From positions 1 to 64,000 of the forward strand of contig UQSR01000005.1 of assembly GCA_900543825.1 (NCBI GenBank): a stretch of 64,000 nucleotides of DNA, read 5' to 3'. Both the position numbers and the translations under genes were made by a program. The notes beneath the pieces are model-generated. The model made no database searches, was not told the DNA's origin, and saw nothing but the letters and a program-made list of their open reading frames with translations. Below, piece after piece: positions 27,838 to 35,470 of the stretch. Position 1 is the first letter of the stretch. The number at the start of each line of letters is the position of its first letter. The DNA is from an uncultured Mycoplasmatota bacterium (GTDB lineage Bacteria > Bacillota_I > Bacilli_A > RF39 > UBA660).

Positions 27838-28548
27838 ATGGGGACAGATTATATTAGTTTTTTATTTCAAATTATGGCTTGTTTTTTACTTAGTGCATGC
27901 ATTGGTGTTGAAAGACAATATAGAAGAAGAAACGTTGGTCTTAGAACTATTATTTTAGTAAGTTTAGGTTCTTTTCTATTTGTTAGGTTTTCTTTTGCTT
28001 TTCCAAAGTCAGATATGACGAGAGTGGCCGCTCAAGTAGTAGCTGGTATTGGTTTTTTGGGAGCTGGAGTAATCATAAAGGATGATAAATCTGTTAAGGG
28101 ACTTACTACTGCTGCTACGCTATGGTGTAGTGCTGCTATTGGTATTCTTTGCTCAGCTAACTTAATTTTTGAGGCTGCTATTGGTACAGTACTTATACTA
28201 TTTACTAATATTATCTTAAGAAGCGTCAATAGTAAAATTAATTTTTTAAGTGGTAATGTTAATTATAATTTATATCATTATACTATTGTTTGTGAGGAAA
28301 AAAACGATAGTAGTTTACTTAAAATTATTAAAGAAATAGTACGAAAATATAAAATTTCTATTAAAAGTTTAGAAACAAATGATTTAGAAAATGGTAATGT
28401 AAAAATATCGCTTTGTATATTAAGTAATTGTGCTAATGATAGTTTTAGTAGTGAAATTATGCAGAAGTTATCTGAAAGACGTGATGTTATTTCTATATCA
28501 CTTAATAAGGAAGATGGAAAGTTTTTATACGAAGAAGAGGAATTATAA
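27838..28548 (+). CDS. MgtC/SapB family membrane protein
   Basis: About 236 residues. The N-terminal MgtC domain has four or five helices with the conserved CIGVERQYRRRNVGLRTIILVSLGS, VVAGIGFLGAGVIIK and GLTTAATLWCSAAIG. The C-terminal part is an ACT-like soluble domain. Family members are linked to Mg2+ limitation, membrane potential and survival in hosts. ATG at 27838 is chosen because GGAGG precedes it by 6 bases; earlier in-frame codons overlap that site. It is monocistronic and convergent with sigE. Confidence 0.93.
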   Translation: MGTDYISFLFQIMACFLLSACIGVERQYRRRNVGLRTIILVSLGSFLFVRFSFAFPKSDMTRVAAQVVAGIGFLGAGVIIKDDKSVKGLTTAATLWCSAAIGILCSANLIFEAAIGTVLILFTNIILRSVNSKINFLSGNVNYNLYHYTIVCEEKNDSSLLKIIKEIVRKYKISIKSLETNDLENGNVKISLCILSNCANDSFSSEIMQKLSERRDVISISLNKEDGKFLYEEEEL

Positions 28549-28589
28549 AAATATCTAGTATTTATAATTTAATAATACTAGATATTTTT
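28547..28589. terminator. Bidirectional terminator between mgtC and sigE
   Basis: Perfect 16-bp stem (28547-28562/28574-28589) with A-run and T-run at its ends, serving both convergent genes. Confidence 0.9.
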
Positions 28590-29242
28590 TTTATTACTTT
28601 TTTTTCTATTCTGGATATGTATGATTGTGAAATGCCTAACATATTTGCCACCTCTTTTTGAGTCATTTCTTTTTTTCCATTTAAACCATATCTTAATTCT
28701 ATTATTTCTCTATCGCGGTCTTCTAATTTTGATACTTCTTGATACATCATATACTTATCTAATTCTTCTTCAATAGGTTTAGTAACTATATCATTGTCAG
28801 TACCTAGGACGTCCTCTAAATGTAATTCATTTCCTTCTGAATCAAAGGATAGTGAATCTTCAAATGATACTTCAGTTCTTTTTCTTTTAGTTTTTCTTAA
28901 ATACATTAGTATTTCATTATCTATGCATCTAGAAGCATAAGTTGCTAGTTTAATGTTTTTATCATTTTGATAGGTGTTTACTCCTTTTATTAAACCTATC
29001 GTACCAATAGATACTAAGTCTTCTAAATCTATTTTTGTGTTTTCATATTTTTTTGCTAAAAAAACTACTAATCTTAGGTTGTGTTCTATGAGTTTATCTC
29101 TTGCTTTCATATCTCCATTTAAAAAGAGATTTATATATTTTTCTTCTTCCTCTTTTTCTAGTGGTTCTGGTAAAATATCTGTACTTCCAACGTAGAATAA
29201 GTAATTTAATTTACTAAATATTTTTCTTAATAATTTTAACAT
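28562..29242 (-). CDS. sigE: Sporulation sigma factor SigE
   Basis: SigE runs mother-cell transcription early in endospore formation. The 226 residues include an N-terminal pro-segment (MLKLLRKIFSKLNYLFYVGS), sigma region 2 (NLRLVVFLAKKYENTKIDLEDLVSIGTIGLIKGV, YASRCIDNEILMYLR) and region 4 (DREIIELRYGL ... TQKEVANMLGISQSYISRIEKK). The pro-segment is what SpoIIGA cleaves, and spoIIGA is directly upstream. Pairing plus motifs make the SigE call secure against SigK or other members. Confidence 0.95.
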   Translation of the reverse strand: MLKLLRKIFSKLNYLFYVGSTDILPEPLEKEEEEKYINLFLNGDMKARDKLIEHNLRLVVFLAKKYENTKIDLEDLVSIGTIGLIKGVNTYQNDKNIKLATYASRCIDNEILMYLRKTKRKRTEVSFEDSLSFDSEGNELHLEDVLGTDNDIVTKPIEEELDKYMMYQEVSKLEDRDREIIELRYGLNGKKEMTQKEVANMLGISQSYISRIEKKVIKKISSIIKL

Positions 29243-29246
29243 GTTA

Positions 29247-29987
29247 TCACCCTTTCATTAAGTCTTTATGTAACAATACTTCGACACCATTTATTGTACT
29301 AGGACTAGAAGAGAATGCCACTAGTAAATTGTTTTTATACCCTATTTTTTCAATATATACTTTTTCAGGCTTTATACATTTTAGTAGTCCTTCTCCATTA
29401 ATTGTATGATATGGTACTAGAATAAATTTATCTTCTTTTTGATACTTTTTGTCTACGAGAATTATTGGTCTTTTTTTATATGGATCATATAAATTGTTTC
29501 CGGTATCTAGAAATCCTATTAATGATATTTTTTCTTTATCTTTAAAATATATGTCTACTTTATAATAATTATTATAAGTGTTTTTTATTTTCTTATTTTC
29601 TTTTATATATAGTGTCATTACTTCAATAGATAGTACTATTATTACTAAGTAATTTAAATAGATATTTAATGTTACCTTGGAATTGAACAAATATATTAGT
29701 CCTCCTAATAAGATGCTTAGTATGTATGTATATAGGATATTGGTTAAGAAATATCTTATATTTTTATACTTAAATGCTATTGTTACCATTAGTATTATGG
29801 TTATTAGTTCTAATAATAATCTATTTATACTTGTAAATAACATAAGAGATGATAATCCTCCTAATAAAGATGATATTAGTATTCGTTTATAGGTAGTATT
29901 TCTTTTTAATAATATACTTACAGAGGTTATGATTATTATATCCATAATGGTATTAAATAAAAAAAATAAATCAATATATATTCTCAT
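29247..29987 (-). CDS. spoIIGA: Sigma-E processing aspartic protease SpoIIGA
   Basis: A septum-located protease that activates pro-SigE after a forespore signal. The 246 residues show about five N-terminal helices (to ~125) and a C-terminal retroviral-type aspartic protease domain with the catalytic motif GFLDTGNNLYDP and ILVPYHTINGEGLL. It precedes sigE by four bases. An almost leaderless start is suggested, because a TATAAT lies only 7 bases before the ATG. Confidence 0.95.
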   Translation of the reverse strand: MRIYIDLFFLFNTIMDIIIITSVSILLKRNTTYKRILISSLLGGLSSLMLFTSINRLLLELITIILMVTIAFKYKNIRYFLTNILYTYILSILLGGLIYLFNSKVTLNIYLNYLVIIVLSIEVMTLYIKENKKIKNTYNNYYKVDIYFKDKEKISLIGFLDTGNNLYDPYKKRPIILVDKKYQKEDKFILVPYHTINGEGLLKCIKPEKVYIEKIGYKNNLLVAFSSSPSTINGVEVLLHKDLMKG

Positions 29988-29993
29988 ATATTG

Positions 29994-30027
29994 ATTATAA
30001 AAAAAAGAATATAAATATTTTGTCGAT
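29994..30027 (-). promoter_or_regulatory. Candidate Spo0A-activated spoIIG promoter
   Basis: On the minus strand TCGACA (30021-30026), within a near-consensus 0A box (plus strand TTTGTCGAT, 30019-30027), lies 21 bases before TATAAT (29994-29999). The Bacillus spoIIG promoter is known for an abnormally long, 22-base spacer with a 0A box over the -35, so the layout matches. Confidence 0.5.
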
Positions 30028-30036
30028 TTATATTCT
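30000..30036 (-). terminator. Terminator of the Flp-type pilin gene
   Basis: Perfect 11-bp stem (30006-30016/30026-30036), 9-base loop carrying the 0A-box core, and eight T on the minus strand. It overlaps the pilin stop codon. Confidence 0.8.
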
Positions 30037-30250
30037 ATTCAAATACTTTATTTTCGTCTCCAGCGCAATATCCCTCTCCGATTTTTTTGCCTTCAACATA
30101 TTCTTTACCAGAAATATTACAGCCCATTTTAGTAACGGCATCTTGAAGATAGCCTCCAAATGCCTTTACTGCTCCTATTGCTATTACAGTAATTAAGGAT
30201 ATGATAAGTACATACTCTACAAGGGTTTGTCCTTTTCTATTTAACTTCAT
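30035..30250 (-). CDS. Flp-like (TadA-type) small pilin
   Basis: 71 residues: short leader MKLNRKGQ, then the signature TLVEYVLIISLITVIAIGAVKAFGGYL with the conserved Glu of class IVb/Flp pilins. A small polar C-terminus with two Cys (GCNISGKEY, GYCAGDENK) could form a disulfide. Flp pilins need a TadV-like prepilin peptidase and TadA/B/C assembly proteins, none of which are in the window. It is the last gene of the deacetylase-pilin cluster and has a strong terminator. Confidence 0.8.
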   Translation of the reverse strand: MKLNRKGQTLVEYVLIISLITVIAIGAVKAFGGYLQDAVTKMGCNISGKEYVEGKKIGEGYCAGDENKVFE

Positions 30251-30319
30251 ATTTCCACCTCACGTATTATTAAATATATCTAAGATAATTGTACTATATT
30301 TTTTTGAATATTGCAAGTA

Positions 30320-30712
30320 CTATTGACAATTATAATCAAAGTCATATGTAAATTGTTTAGTTTGACAATTAAATGTTACAGATACTTCTTTGTTTGTTAA
30401 ATCATCATTATTTATTGGATTTTTTATATCACCATCTATTTTTCCAGCCTCTATTAGTTTAGATATAGAAATTTTTATGGTATTTGATATAGGAATTTCT
30501 ATGTTTTTATCACAAGTGAAACCTAAATCATATTTATTTTCATTTACATAGAGCTTAGTGGCACTAATGATATTCTTTTTTAAACTTTCACATGATTTTT
30601 GTTTATTTATAGATATCATATTGATTACATTAGGAACTAAAATCATGGATATTATTGCAATTATGGCTATTACCATTAATAACTCTATTAAAGTAAATCC
30701 TTTTTTATTCAT
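30320..30712 (-). CDS. Type IV prepilin-like protein
   Basis: 130 residues with a textbook class III signal, KKGFTLIELLMVIAIIAIIS, i.e. cleavage after Gly and Glu at mature position 5. The C-terminal domain has four Cys (CESL, FTCDKN, FNCQ, YNCQ) that could form two disulfides. Relatives are ComG-type pseudopilins, major pilins and GspG. The start lies behind AGGAG, 12 bases after an unrecorded 58-residue pilin-like gene. comEA/comEC lie 20 kb away, so a competence pilus is possible. Confidence 0.88.
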   Translation of the reverse strand: MNKKGFTLIELLMVIAIIAIISMILVPNVINMISINKQKSCESLKKNIISATKLYVNENKYDLGFTCDKNIEIPISNTIKISISKLIEAGKIDGDIKNPINNDDLTNKEVSVTFNCQTKQFTYDFDYNCQ

Positions 30713-30726
30713 AAATACTCCTATTC

Positions 30727-30903
30727 TTAACCATTGGAACTATTAGAAGTAAAATAGTCTTCTTCTAAGTCTTCAGTTATTTTATCTATATTATTTTTTT
30801 TAGAGGATAATATTGCTAAATATGTACTTGTAAGTACAACGAATAGTATTAGTAATCCATATAAAACGCTAGTTATAGCAAATCCTTTATTATTTAATTT
30901 CAT
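30727..30903 (-). CDS. 58-aa pseudopilin-like membrane protein
   Basis: ATG at 30903 behind AAGGAGG, stop at 30727. The product starts MKLNNKGFAITSVLYGLLIL, continues hydrophobic to about residue 32, and ends in an acidic tail. NKG-F mimics a prepilin cleavage site, but mature position 5 is Ser rather than Glu, as in tip pseudopilins of the GspK type. It follows the deacetylase gene by about 10 bases and precedes the prepilin gene by 14. Gene reality is supported by RBS, operon spacing and sensible sequence; function is inferred. Confidence 0.75.
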   Translation of the reverse strand: MKLNNKGFAITSVLYGLLILFVVLTSTYLAILSSKKNNIDKITEDLEEDYFTSNSSNG

Positions 30904-30913
30904 TGGTACCTCC

Positions 30914-32167
30914 TTAGTAAGTGATTATTTTTTTATCTGTATTAACTAATTTATCTTTATCTGTTTCTTTTATTACAATTGTATCTGGATTTCCATCAGA
31001 TATATATTTGGTACTTTTTAACATATTAAATACCATGGCTATATCAAATTCTTTACCATTATTGTCATAGGCACGACATCTTTTTAGAAAGGTTTTATCG
31101 AAGTTTTTATCAAAGCATGATACTTCTGGTTCCCATCCTACTCTTAAAGCGGCTTCTGTAATATAATTTTTATCGTTGTAATTTGTTGATAATACGTATT
31201 TAAAATTGGCGTTATCTTTGCTATATGGACTACCAAATGGAAGTGCTATTATTTTTACATATTTATTAGGAATTGTTTTTTCTAATTCGTCATATACATA
31301 GGCTATTTCTTTTTGTACTCTTTCAGGAGTTGATTTTTTGATATCTAAGTGAGTTTGTGTATGGTTGCCAATGTCATAGCCATTTTCTACCATCCATTTT
31401 AATATTTTTTCGTTATATTCGCTCTGATTGAATATACCTCCATTAACAAAGAAGGTGGCGGTTACTGTAACATCTTTGTGATTTTTTTTGAATTCTTCAA
31501 GTATACCAACTGCACTGTCTTTGTCAATAATTATATTGCCATTATCATCTAAGCCTGTTACTTTTATATTATCTTCGTTTCCATCATCAAAAGTGATAAT
31601 GATTGGGCTTTTACCATATGATGCTGTTACTTTACCATTGATGTAGTCCTCTAAACGAATCATTTCATATCCATTCTCGTAATAGTATTCTAAATCTTTT
31701 CTGAATGCTTCAGGAGTTCTATTGTAACCGTCTTTGTCAACGTTACCTCCTACTGTTCCTGTACTATTTGCGGTTTTTTCTCTAATACCATGATACATCA
31801 TTATTGGTACTTTACCTAATTCGTTAATATTGTCACTAGCTAGTTTTTCTTTATCTAATTTTCCTAATGAGATTACTACATCTAATTTCATACCTTTATC
31901 TATTTTAGTATTTTCTTTTATACTTTGTGATATTACTTTATCTTTGGGAATATCATCACTATAGTCATATGTTATATTGGCTTCTAGTGAATACTTTGAT
32001 ACTAGTGTATTTACTTCGGTAATATCGTTTAATTTTGGCATTAATTCTTCTTGATGCTTATTGTTTTTTTGTATTACTTTAAATACTACTATTAATGCTA
32101 ATACTATTATTATAAATAGTATCAATGCTATTTTACCTACATTGGAATTTTTTTTATGTCTACTCAT
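30914..32167 (-). CDS. Membrane-anchored PASTA-polysaccharide deacetylase
   Basis: About 417 residues. ATG at 32167 is preferred, because the upstream ATG lies within the AGGAGG. Order: basic cytoplasmic start, transmembrane helix (about 12-34), one PASTA domain (~45-100; DDIPKDKVISQSIKENTKIDKGMKL in part), then a NodB deacetylase domain with PIMMYHGI, TFDDG and HTQTH metal-binding motifs. NodB enzymes remove acetyl groups from peptidoglycan or other glycans. A PASTA domain, usually found on PknB kinases and PBPs, would direct it to muropeptide or nascent wall. First gene of the pilin-like operon. Confidence 0.9.
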   Translation of the reverse strand: MSRHKKNSNVGKIALILFIIIVLALIVVFKVIQKNNKHQEELMPKLNDITEVNTLVSKYSLEANITYDYSDDIPKDKVISQSIKENTKIDKGMKLDVVISLGKLDKEKLASDNINELGKVPIMMYHGIREKTANSTGTVGGNVDKDGYNRTPEAFRKDLEYYYENGYEMIRLEDYINGKVTASYGKSPIIITFDDGNEDNIKVTGLDDNGNIIIDKDSAVGILEEFKKNHKDVTVTATFFVNGGIFNQSEYNEKILKWMVENGYDIGNHTQTHLDIKKSTPERVQKEIAYVYDELEKTIPNKYVKIIALPFGSPYSKDNANFKYVLSTNYNDKNYITEAALRVGWEPEVSCFDKNFDKTFLKRCRAYDNNGKEFDIAMVFNMLKSTKYISDGNPDTIVIKETDKDKLVNTDKKIITY

Positions 32168-32230
32168 ATATATCCTCCTATTCATAAGTTAATTATAATA
32201 TATTTTTGATGATTTTGGAAGATATAATAT

Positions 32231-32264
32231 AAAAATATAGTACAAATATGTATGTACTATATTT
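32231..32264 (-). terminator. Terminator of ylbL
   Basis: Perfect 12-bp stem (32233-32244/32253-32264), loop 8, followed by TTTTA on the minus strand; overlaps the stop. Confidence 0.8.
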
Positions 32265-33246
32265 AATTATTTCTTAAATAGTCTACTGCTTCATTAAAAT
32301 TATCAACTTTAATTATATTTAATTTATAGTTGTATTTTTCTTTTGTTTCTATGGCTTCTTTATAATTAGCGGATGGTACGAAAACGATATCCATTTTATC
32401 CTTGGCTGCACCCATTATTTTATATTTTATACCATCTATTTCTCCTACTGAACCATCAGCGGAAATGGTACCTGTACCTGCTATATTTCTTCCTTTTATG
32501 ATATCTTCATCGCTTATAGCATTATATACTGTTAATGTTAGCATTAATCCACCTGAGGCTCCGGCTTCGCTACTTTTGAATTTTATATCTACTTTTGGAT
32601 CAAGGTCATATTCATATTCTGTTATTATTATTACGCCTACTGCTTTAGTATTGTTTTCATTAGATATTTTACTTGTTACTTTCATTTCTTTATTATTTCT
32701 TAAAATGGTAAACTCTACAGTATCATCTATATTTTTAGATGATATTATTTGTTTTATTTCTTTAATATCTTCGCATTCTATATTGTCTGCTTTTAAAATT
32801 ATGTCACCAACTTTAAGTCCGTTTTCCTTAGTAGTGGCTATTACAATATTTGTTTTTTTCTTTATATCTATCTTTTTGTTGGCACTTGTATATGCTACCA
32901 TAGTGGCTATATCTAAAGAATTATCACGCATTATTTTGTTTCTTTCTTTTACTTCTTCTACTGTTTCGTTAGATATTCTTCTTGTAGATTCTTTTTCGAT
33001 ATCCCAATGTTTTAATTTGGCTACTATATATGTTCCAGGAGTTAATTCATATTCACTTACATATAGCATATTTAAACTACCATCTTTATTTTTATCATAG
33101 TTCTGCATTACTACCCTGTCGGTTATATTTATTGTTCCTCCAGGAGCCATGGCATAATATGGTAATTTTATATATAAGCATATTACTAGAATTAATAGTG
33201 TTATTAAAAATTTGTAATTTTCTTTTATAAAATTTTTTATTTTCAT
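32263..33246 (-). CDS. ylbL: YlbL-type PDZ/Lon-like protease
   Basis: 327 residues: one N-terminal membrane helix, a PDZ domain (~140-200; ENGLKVGDIILKADN), and a Lon-type protease domain with catalytic Ser in EAGASGGLML and Lys in DGIKYKIMGAA. YlbL is an extracytoplasmic membrane protease implicated in regulating the SOS division inhibitor YneA in Bacillus. It is divergent from ylbJ, its neighbour also in Bacillus, so the local synteny is conserved although the orientation differs. Confidence 0.92.
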   Translation of the reverse strand: MKIKNFIKENYKFLITLLILVICLYIKLPYYAMAPGGTINITDRVVMQNYDKNKDGSLNMLYVSEYELTPGTYIVAKLKHWDIEKESTRRISNETVEEVKERNKIMRDNSLDIATMVAYTSANKKIDIKKKTNIVIATTKENGLKVGDIILKADNIECEDIKEIKQIISSKNIDDTVEFTILRNNKEMKVTSKISNENNTKAVGVIIITEYEYDLDPKVDIKFKSSEAGASGGLMLTLTVYNAISDEDIIKGRNIAGTGTISADGSVGEIDGIKYKIMGAAKDKMDIVFVPSANYKEAIETKEKYNYKLNIIKVDNFNEAVDYLRNN

Positions 33247-33293
33247 TATATCACCCTTATTATTTTTTTCTATGTTATATCATATAATTGATT

Positions 33294-34223
33294 ATGAAAA
33301 AATATTCTAACCAAATTATAGTGATTGTTACTTTTATTATTTTAATACTTATTTTTTTTAATAAGTCACTTGTATCCGATACTATTATTTCTTCTTTTTA
33401 TATTTGGTTTAATACTCTTGTACCATCAATGTTTCCTATGTTTGTTACTTCTAATATATTAATTAGTTATAATTTTATTATGTATATACCAAAAGTCATT
33501 ACTTCTTTCTTTAGTAAGTTATTTAATATTAGTAAGGAAGCTGTACTGGTTCTATTTATTTCTTTAATAGCGGGATTTCCGAATAATGCAATGGCAATTA
33601 GATCTTCTTATGATATGAAACTTATTTCTAAATTAGAAGCTGAACATCTTCTATTAATATGTCATTTTGCTAATCCTTTATTTGTATTAGAAACAATAGG
33701 TGTCTTTTATTTAAAGAATAATATGTATGGAATTATTATTCTTGTTTCACATATATTATCTAATATAATAATTGGTATTATCTTTAGAAATAAGAATATT
33801 CCTACTAGTGATAATTATATATCGAAAAAGACTAATTGTCAAAGTTTTGGTGCTTTATTTTCTCTTAGTATTAAAAAAAGTGTAAACACACTTTTTATGA
33901 TATCTGGGATTGTTACTTCTTTTTTAATTGTTAGTACTTTGGTATGTCATATTTTTGCTTTGGATGATTATTTATCAGTACTTGTTAAGGCAGTCTTAGA
34001 AATGACTATGGGGTTATCTTCTTTATCGTTACTTAATATTAGTGACATTTATAAAGTTATAATTTCTTCGATGATTATTTCTTTTGGAGGACTGTCTATT
34101 CATATGCAGGTTATTAGTATTTTAGATGATAAAATTAGATATCGTAATTATTTTATTGGGAGATTATATCAAGTTTTTTTATCTATAATATTTTCGGCTA
34201 TGTTTTTTAAGTTATTTGCTTAA
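33294..34223 (+). CDS. ylbJ: Sporulation integral membrane protein YlbJ
   Basis: About 309 residues with eight or so helices and the nucleoside-recognition/Gate motif SLIAGFPNNAMAIRSSYD and CHFANPLFVLETIG. YlbJ is a SigE-dependent mother-cell protein needed for spore cortex formation in Bacillus. The ATG at 33294 lies only about 5 bases after CATATAAT (33281-33288), close to the SigE -10 consensus, and there is no Shine-Dalgarno, so a leaderless mRNA is possible. The 3' end overlaps the convergent gene by 12 bases. Confidence 0.88.
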   Translation: MKKYSNQIIVIVTFIILILIFFNKSLVSDTIISSFYIWFNTLVPSMFPMFVTSNILISYNFIMYIPKVITSFFSKLFNISKEAVLVLFISLIAGFPNNAMAIRSSYDMKLISKLEAEHLLLICHFANPLFVLETIGVFYLKNNMYGIIILVSHILSNIIIGIIFRNKNIPTSDNYISKKTNCQSFGALFSLSIKKSVNTLFMISGIVTSFLIVSTLVCHIFALDDYLSVLVKAVLEMTMGLSSLSLLNISDIYKVIISSMIISFGGLSIHMQVISILDDKIRYRNYFIGRLYQVFLSIIFSAMFFKLFA

Positions 34224-35129
34224 TCTTTTTATCTTTTGTTTATATACTTCAGTATTGTCTTTAATATCATAGTTTAATTCATCACTAACATAGGAAAATA
34301 TATCGGGTATAAGATTAATTGCTTTGGTAAATATATGATATCCTTCATTTATTTCGTTTATGGTATATGTTTTTTTTTGGTATGAATCTATTAGCCAATT
34401 GGTAAACACTTCATATAGAAATAAGTTTATTTCTAGAAGAGGAGGAATTATTTTTTCTTTATTGGTATTATTTTGTTTACTTTGTAATACCAAATCCATA
34501 TTATATAAAAATCTACCAATGGCGGTATAGGTTGTATATTCTTTTAGTTTTGTTACTAAATGATATAGATCTGCGGTAAAGTATAGATTTTGCATTTCTT
34601 TCTTTCCTATTACTTTTTCTATAATAATGGATAATATTGCTTCATACTTATATCCAGATGTGGCTATACTGGCTCCGAAAAAGTGATTATTTAATGCTTC
34701 TGTATATCCTTCATTTAATGCATAACTAATATTGGCTTTATTGGTTATTTGGTTGAAACCTATATGATATTCTTTATTATTGTGACTACTACTGGCCATA
34801 TGTAATAATTCATGATTAAAGGTATTATATGGATTTAAATCGTTAGGTGGAAATATTTCTATAATGTTTTTGTCTGGTAAATAATGTCCTGCATCTTTAT
34901 TTAGTTTAAGTTTAGTTAATATATCATCTTTATATTTTATTGTCAGAGTTGATATGTTATTATAAAAGTTGGTTAATTCATTTTCTGTTAAATTCTTTTT
35001 TAGGACATTATAAAAGGAAGATACAAAAGGACGATGGATGGGTTTTATATTATCAAATACTTCTATTTTTTGTGGACTGGTTGGGATGATTGCTTTGGCT
35101 ATTTTAACTGTTTTTATCTCTTTATTCAT
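34212..35129 (-). CDS. Putative zinc metallopeptidase-like protein (HELLH ... NEGYTE)
   Basis: A 305-residue protein with no signal peptide. Residues 106-110 are HELLH, and 30 residues later comes NEGYTEA (Glu140, Glu144), the spacing and context of a gluzincin active site. The remainder is helical with no recognised family. Cytosolic location is suggested by the lack of targeting signals. It is convergent with ylbJ and preceded by a free-standing RBS. An abortive-infection-like or peptide-processing function cannot be told apart from sequence. Confidence 0.65.
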   Translation of the reverse strand: MNKEIKTVKIAKAIIPTSPQKIEVFDNIKPIHRPFVSSFYNVLKKNLTENELTNFYNNISTLTIKYKDDILTKLKLNKDAGHYLPDKNIIEIFPPNDLNPYNTFNHELLHMASSSHNNKEYHIGFNQITNKANISYALNEGYTEALNNHFFGASIATSGYKYEAILSIIIEKVIGKKEMQNLYFTADLYHLVTKLKEYTTYTAIGRFLYNMDLVLQSKQNNTNKEKIIPPLLEINLFLYEVFTNWLIDSYQKKTYTINEINEGYHIFTKAINLIPDIFSYVSDELNYDIKDNTEVYKQKIKRLSK

Positions 35130-35187
35130 ATATACTCTCTTTCTTGGTATATTTATTATATTATTATATTATTAAAAATGCAAGAGA

Positions 35188-35211
35188 AAAGACTTCAGAA
35201 ATGAAGTCTTT
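35188..35211 (-). terminator. Terminator after tRNA-Glu
   Basis: AAAGACTTC/GAAGTCTTT stem, loop 6, followed by TTCTC on the minus strand. Confidence 0.7.
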
Positions 35212-35225
35212 GAATTGTTAATATA

Positions 35226-35302
35226 TGGTGACCTGTATGGAATTCGAATCCATGAATGTTGCCTTGAGAGGGCAATGTGTTAAGCCACTTCACCAACAGG
35301 CC
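35226..35302 (-). tRNA. tRNA-Glu (anticodon CUC)
   Basis: Acceptor GGCCTGT/ACAGGTC, D arm GTG..CAC, anticodon stem TTGCC/GGCAA with loop CTCTCAA, T arm ATGGATTCGAATTCCAT, discriminator A and encoded CCA. The identity matches bacterial tRNA-Glu except that the anticodon is CUC, reading GAG, rather than the general UUC. Confidence 0.93.
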
Positions 35303-35327
35303 ATAATGTCTTTTTTGAGACATTATT

Positions 35328-35356
35328 ATTTTAACATAGATAAAAACTTTTTTCAA
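35328..35356 (-). promoter_or_regulatory. Promoter of tRNA-Glu
   Basis: TTGAAA (35351-35356), 17-base spacer, TAAAAT (35328-35333). A hairpin AATGTC/GACATT occupies the leader before the tRNA. Confidence 0.55.
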
Positions 35357-35376
35357 GTGTTTTTACATACTAATAT

Positions 35377-35431
35377 TAGTTTTGAGATATTAGCTCAAAA
35401 CTATTTTCTAATGACCTTAGGCATTAGAAAA
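35377..35431 (-). terminator. Double hairpin terminator after ligA
   Basis: Two perfect 10-bp stems (35377-35386/35394-35403 and 35404-35413/35422-35431). The second has the loop ACCTTAGG shared with the hairpins after ruvB and obg. Confidence 0.75.
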
Positions 35432-35470
35432 CGGCGAGCAATGAAATGTGAGACGAAAAGAAAAAGAAAA

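Noticed and set aside
32402..33100. Long plus-strand frame opposite ylbL
   Set aside because: Antisense shadow of a clear protease gene; hydrophobic only because of the complementary codons.
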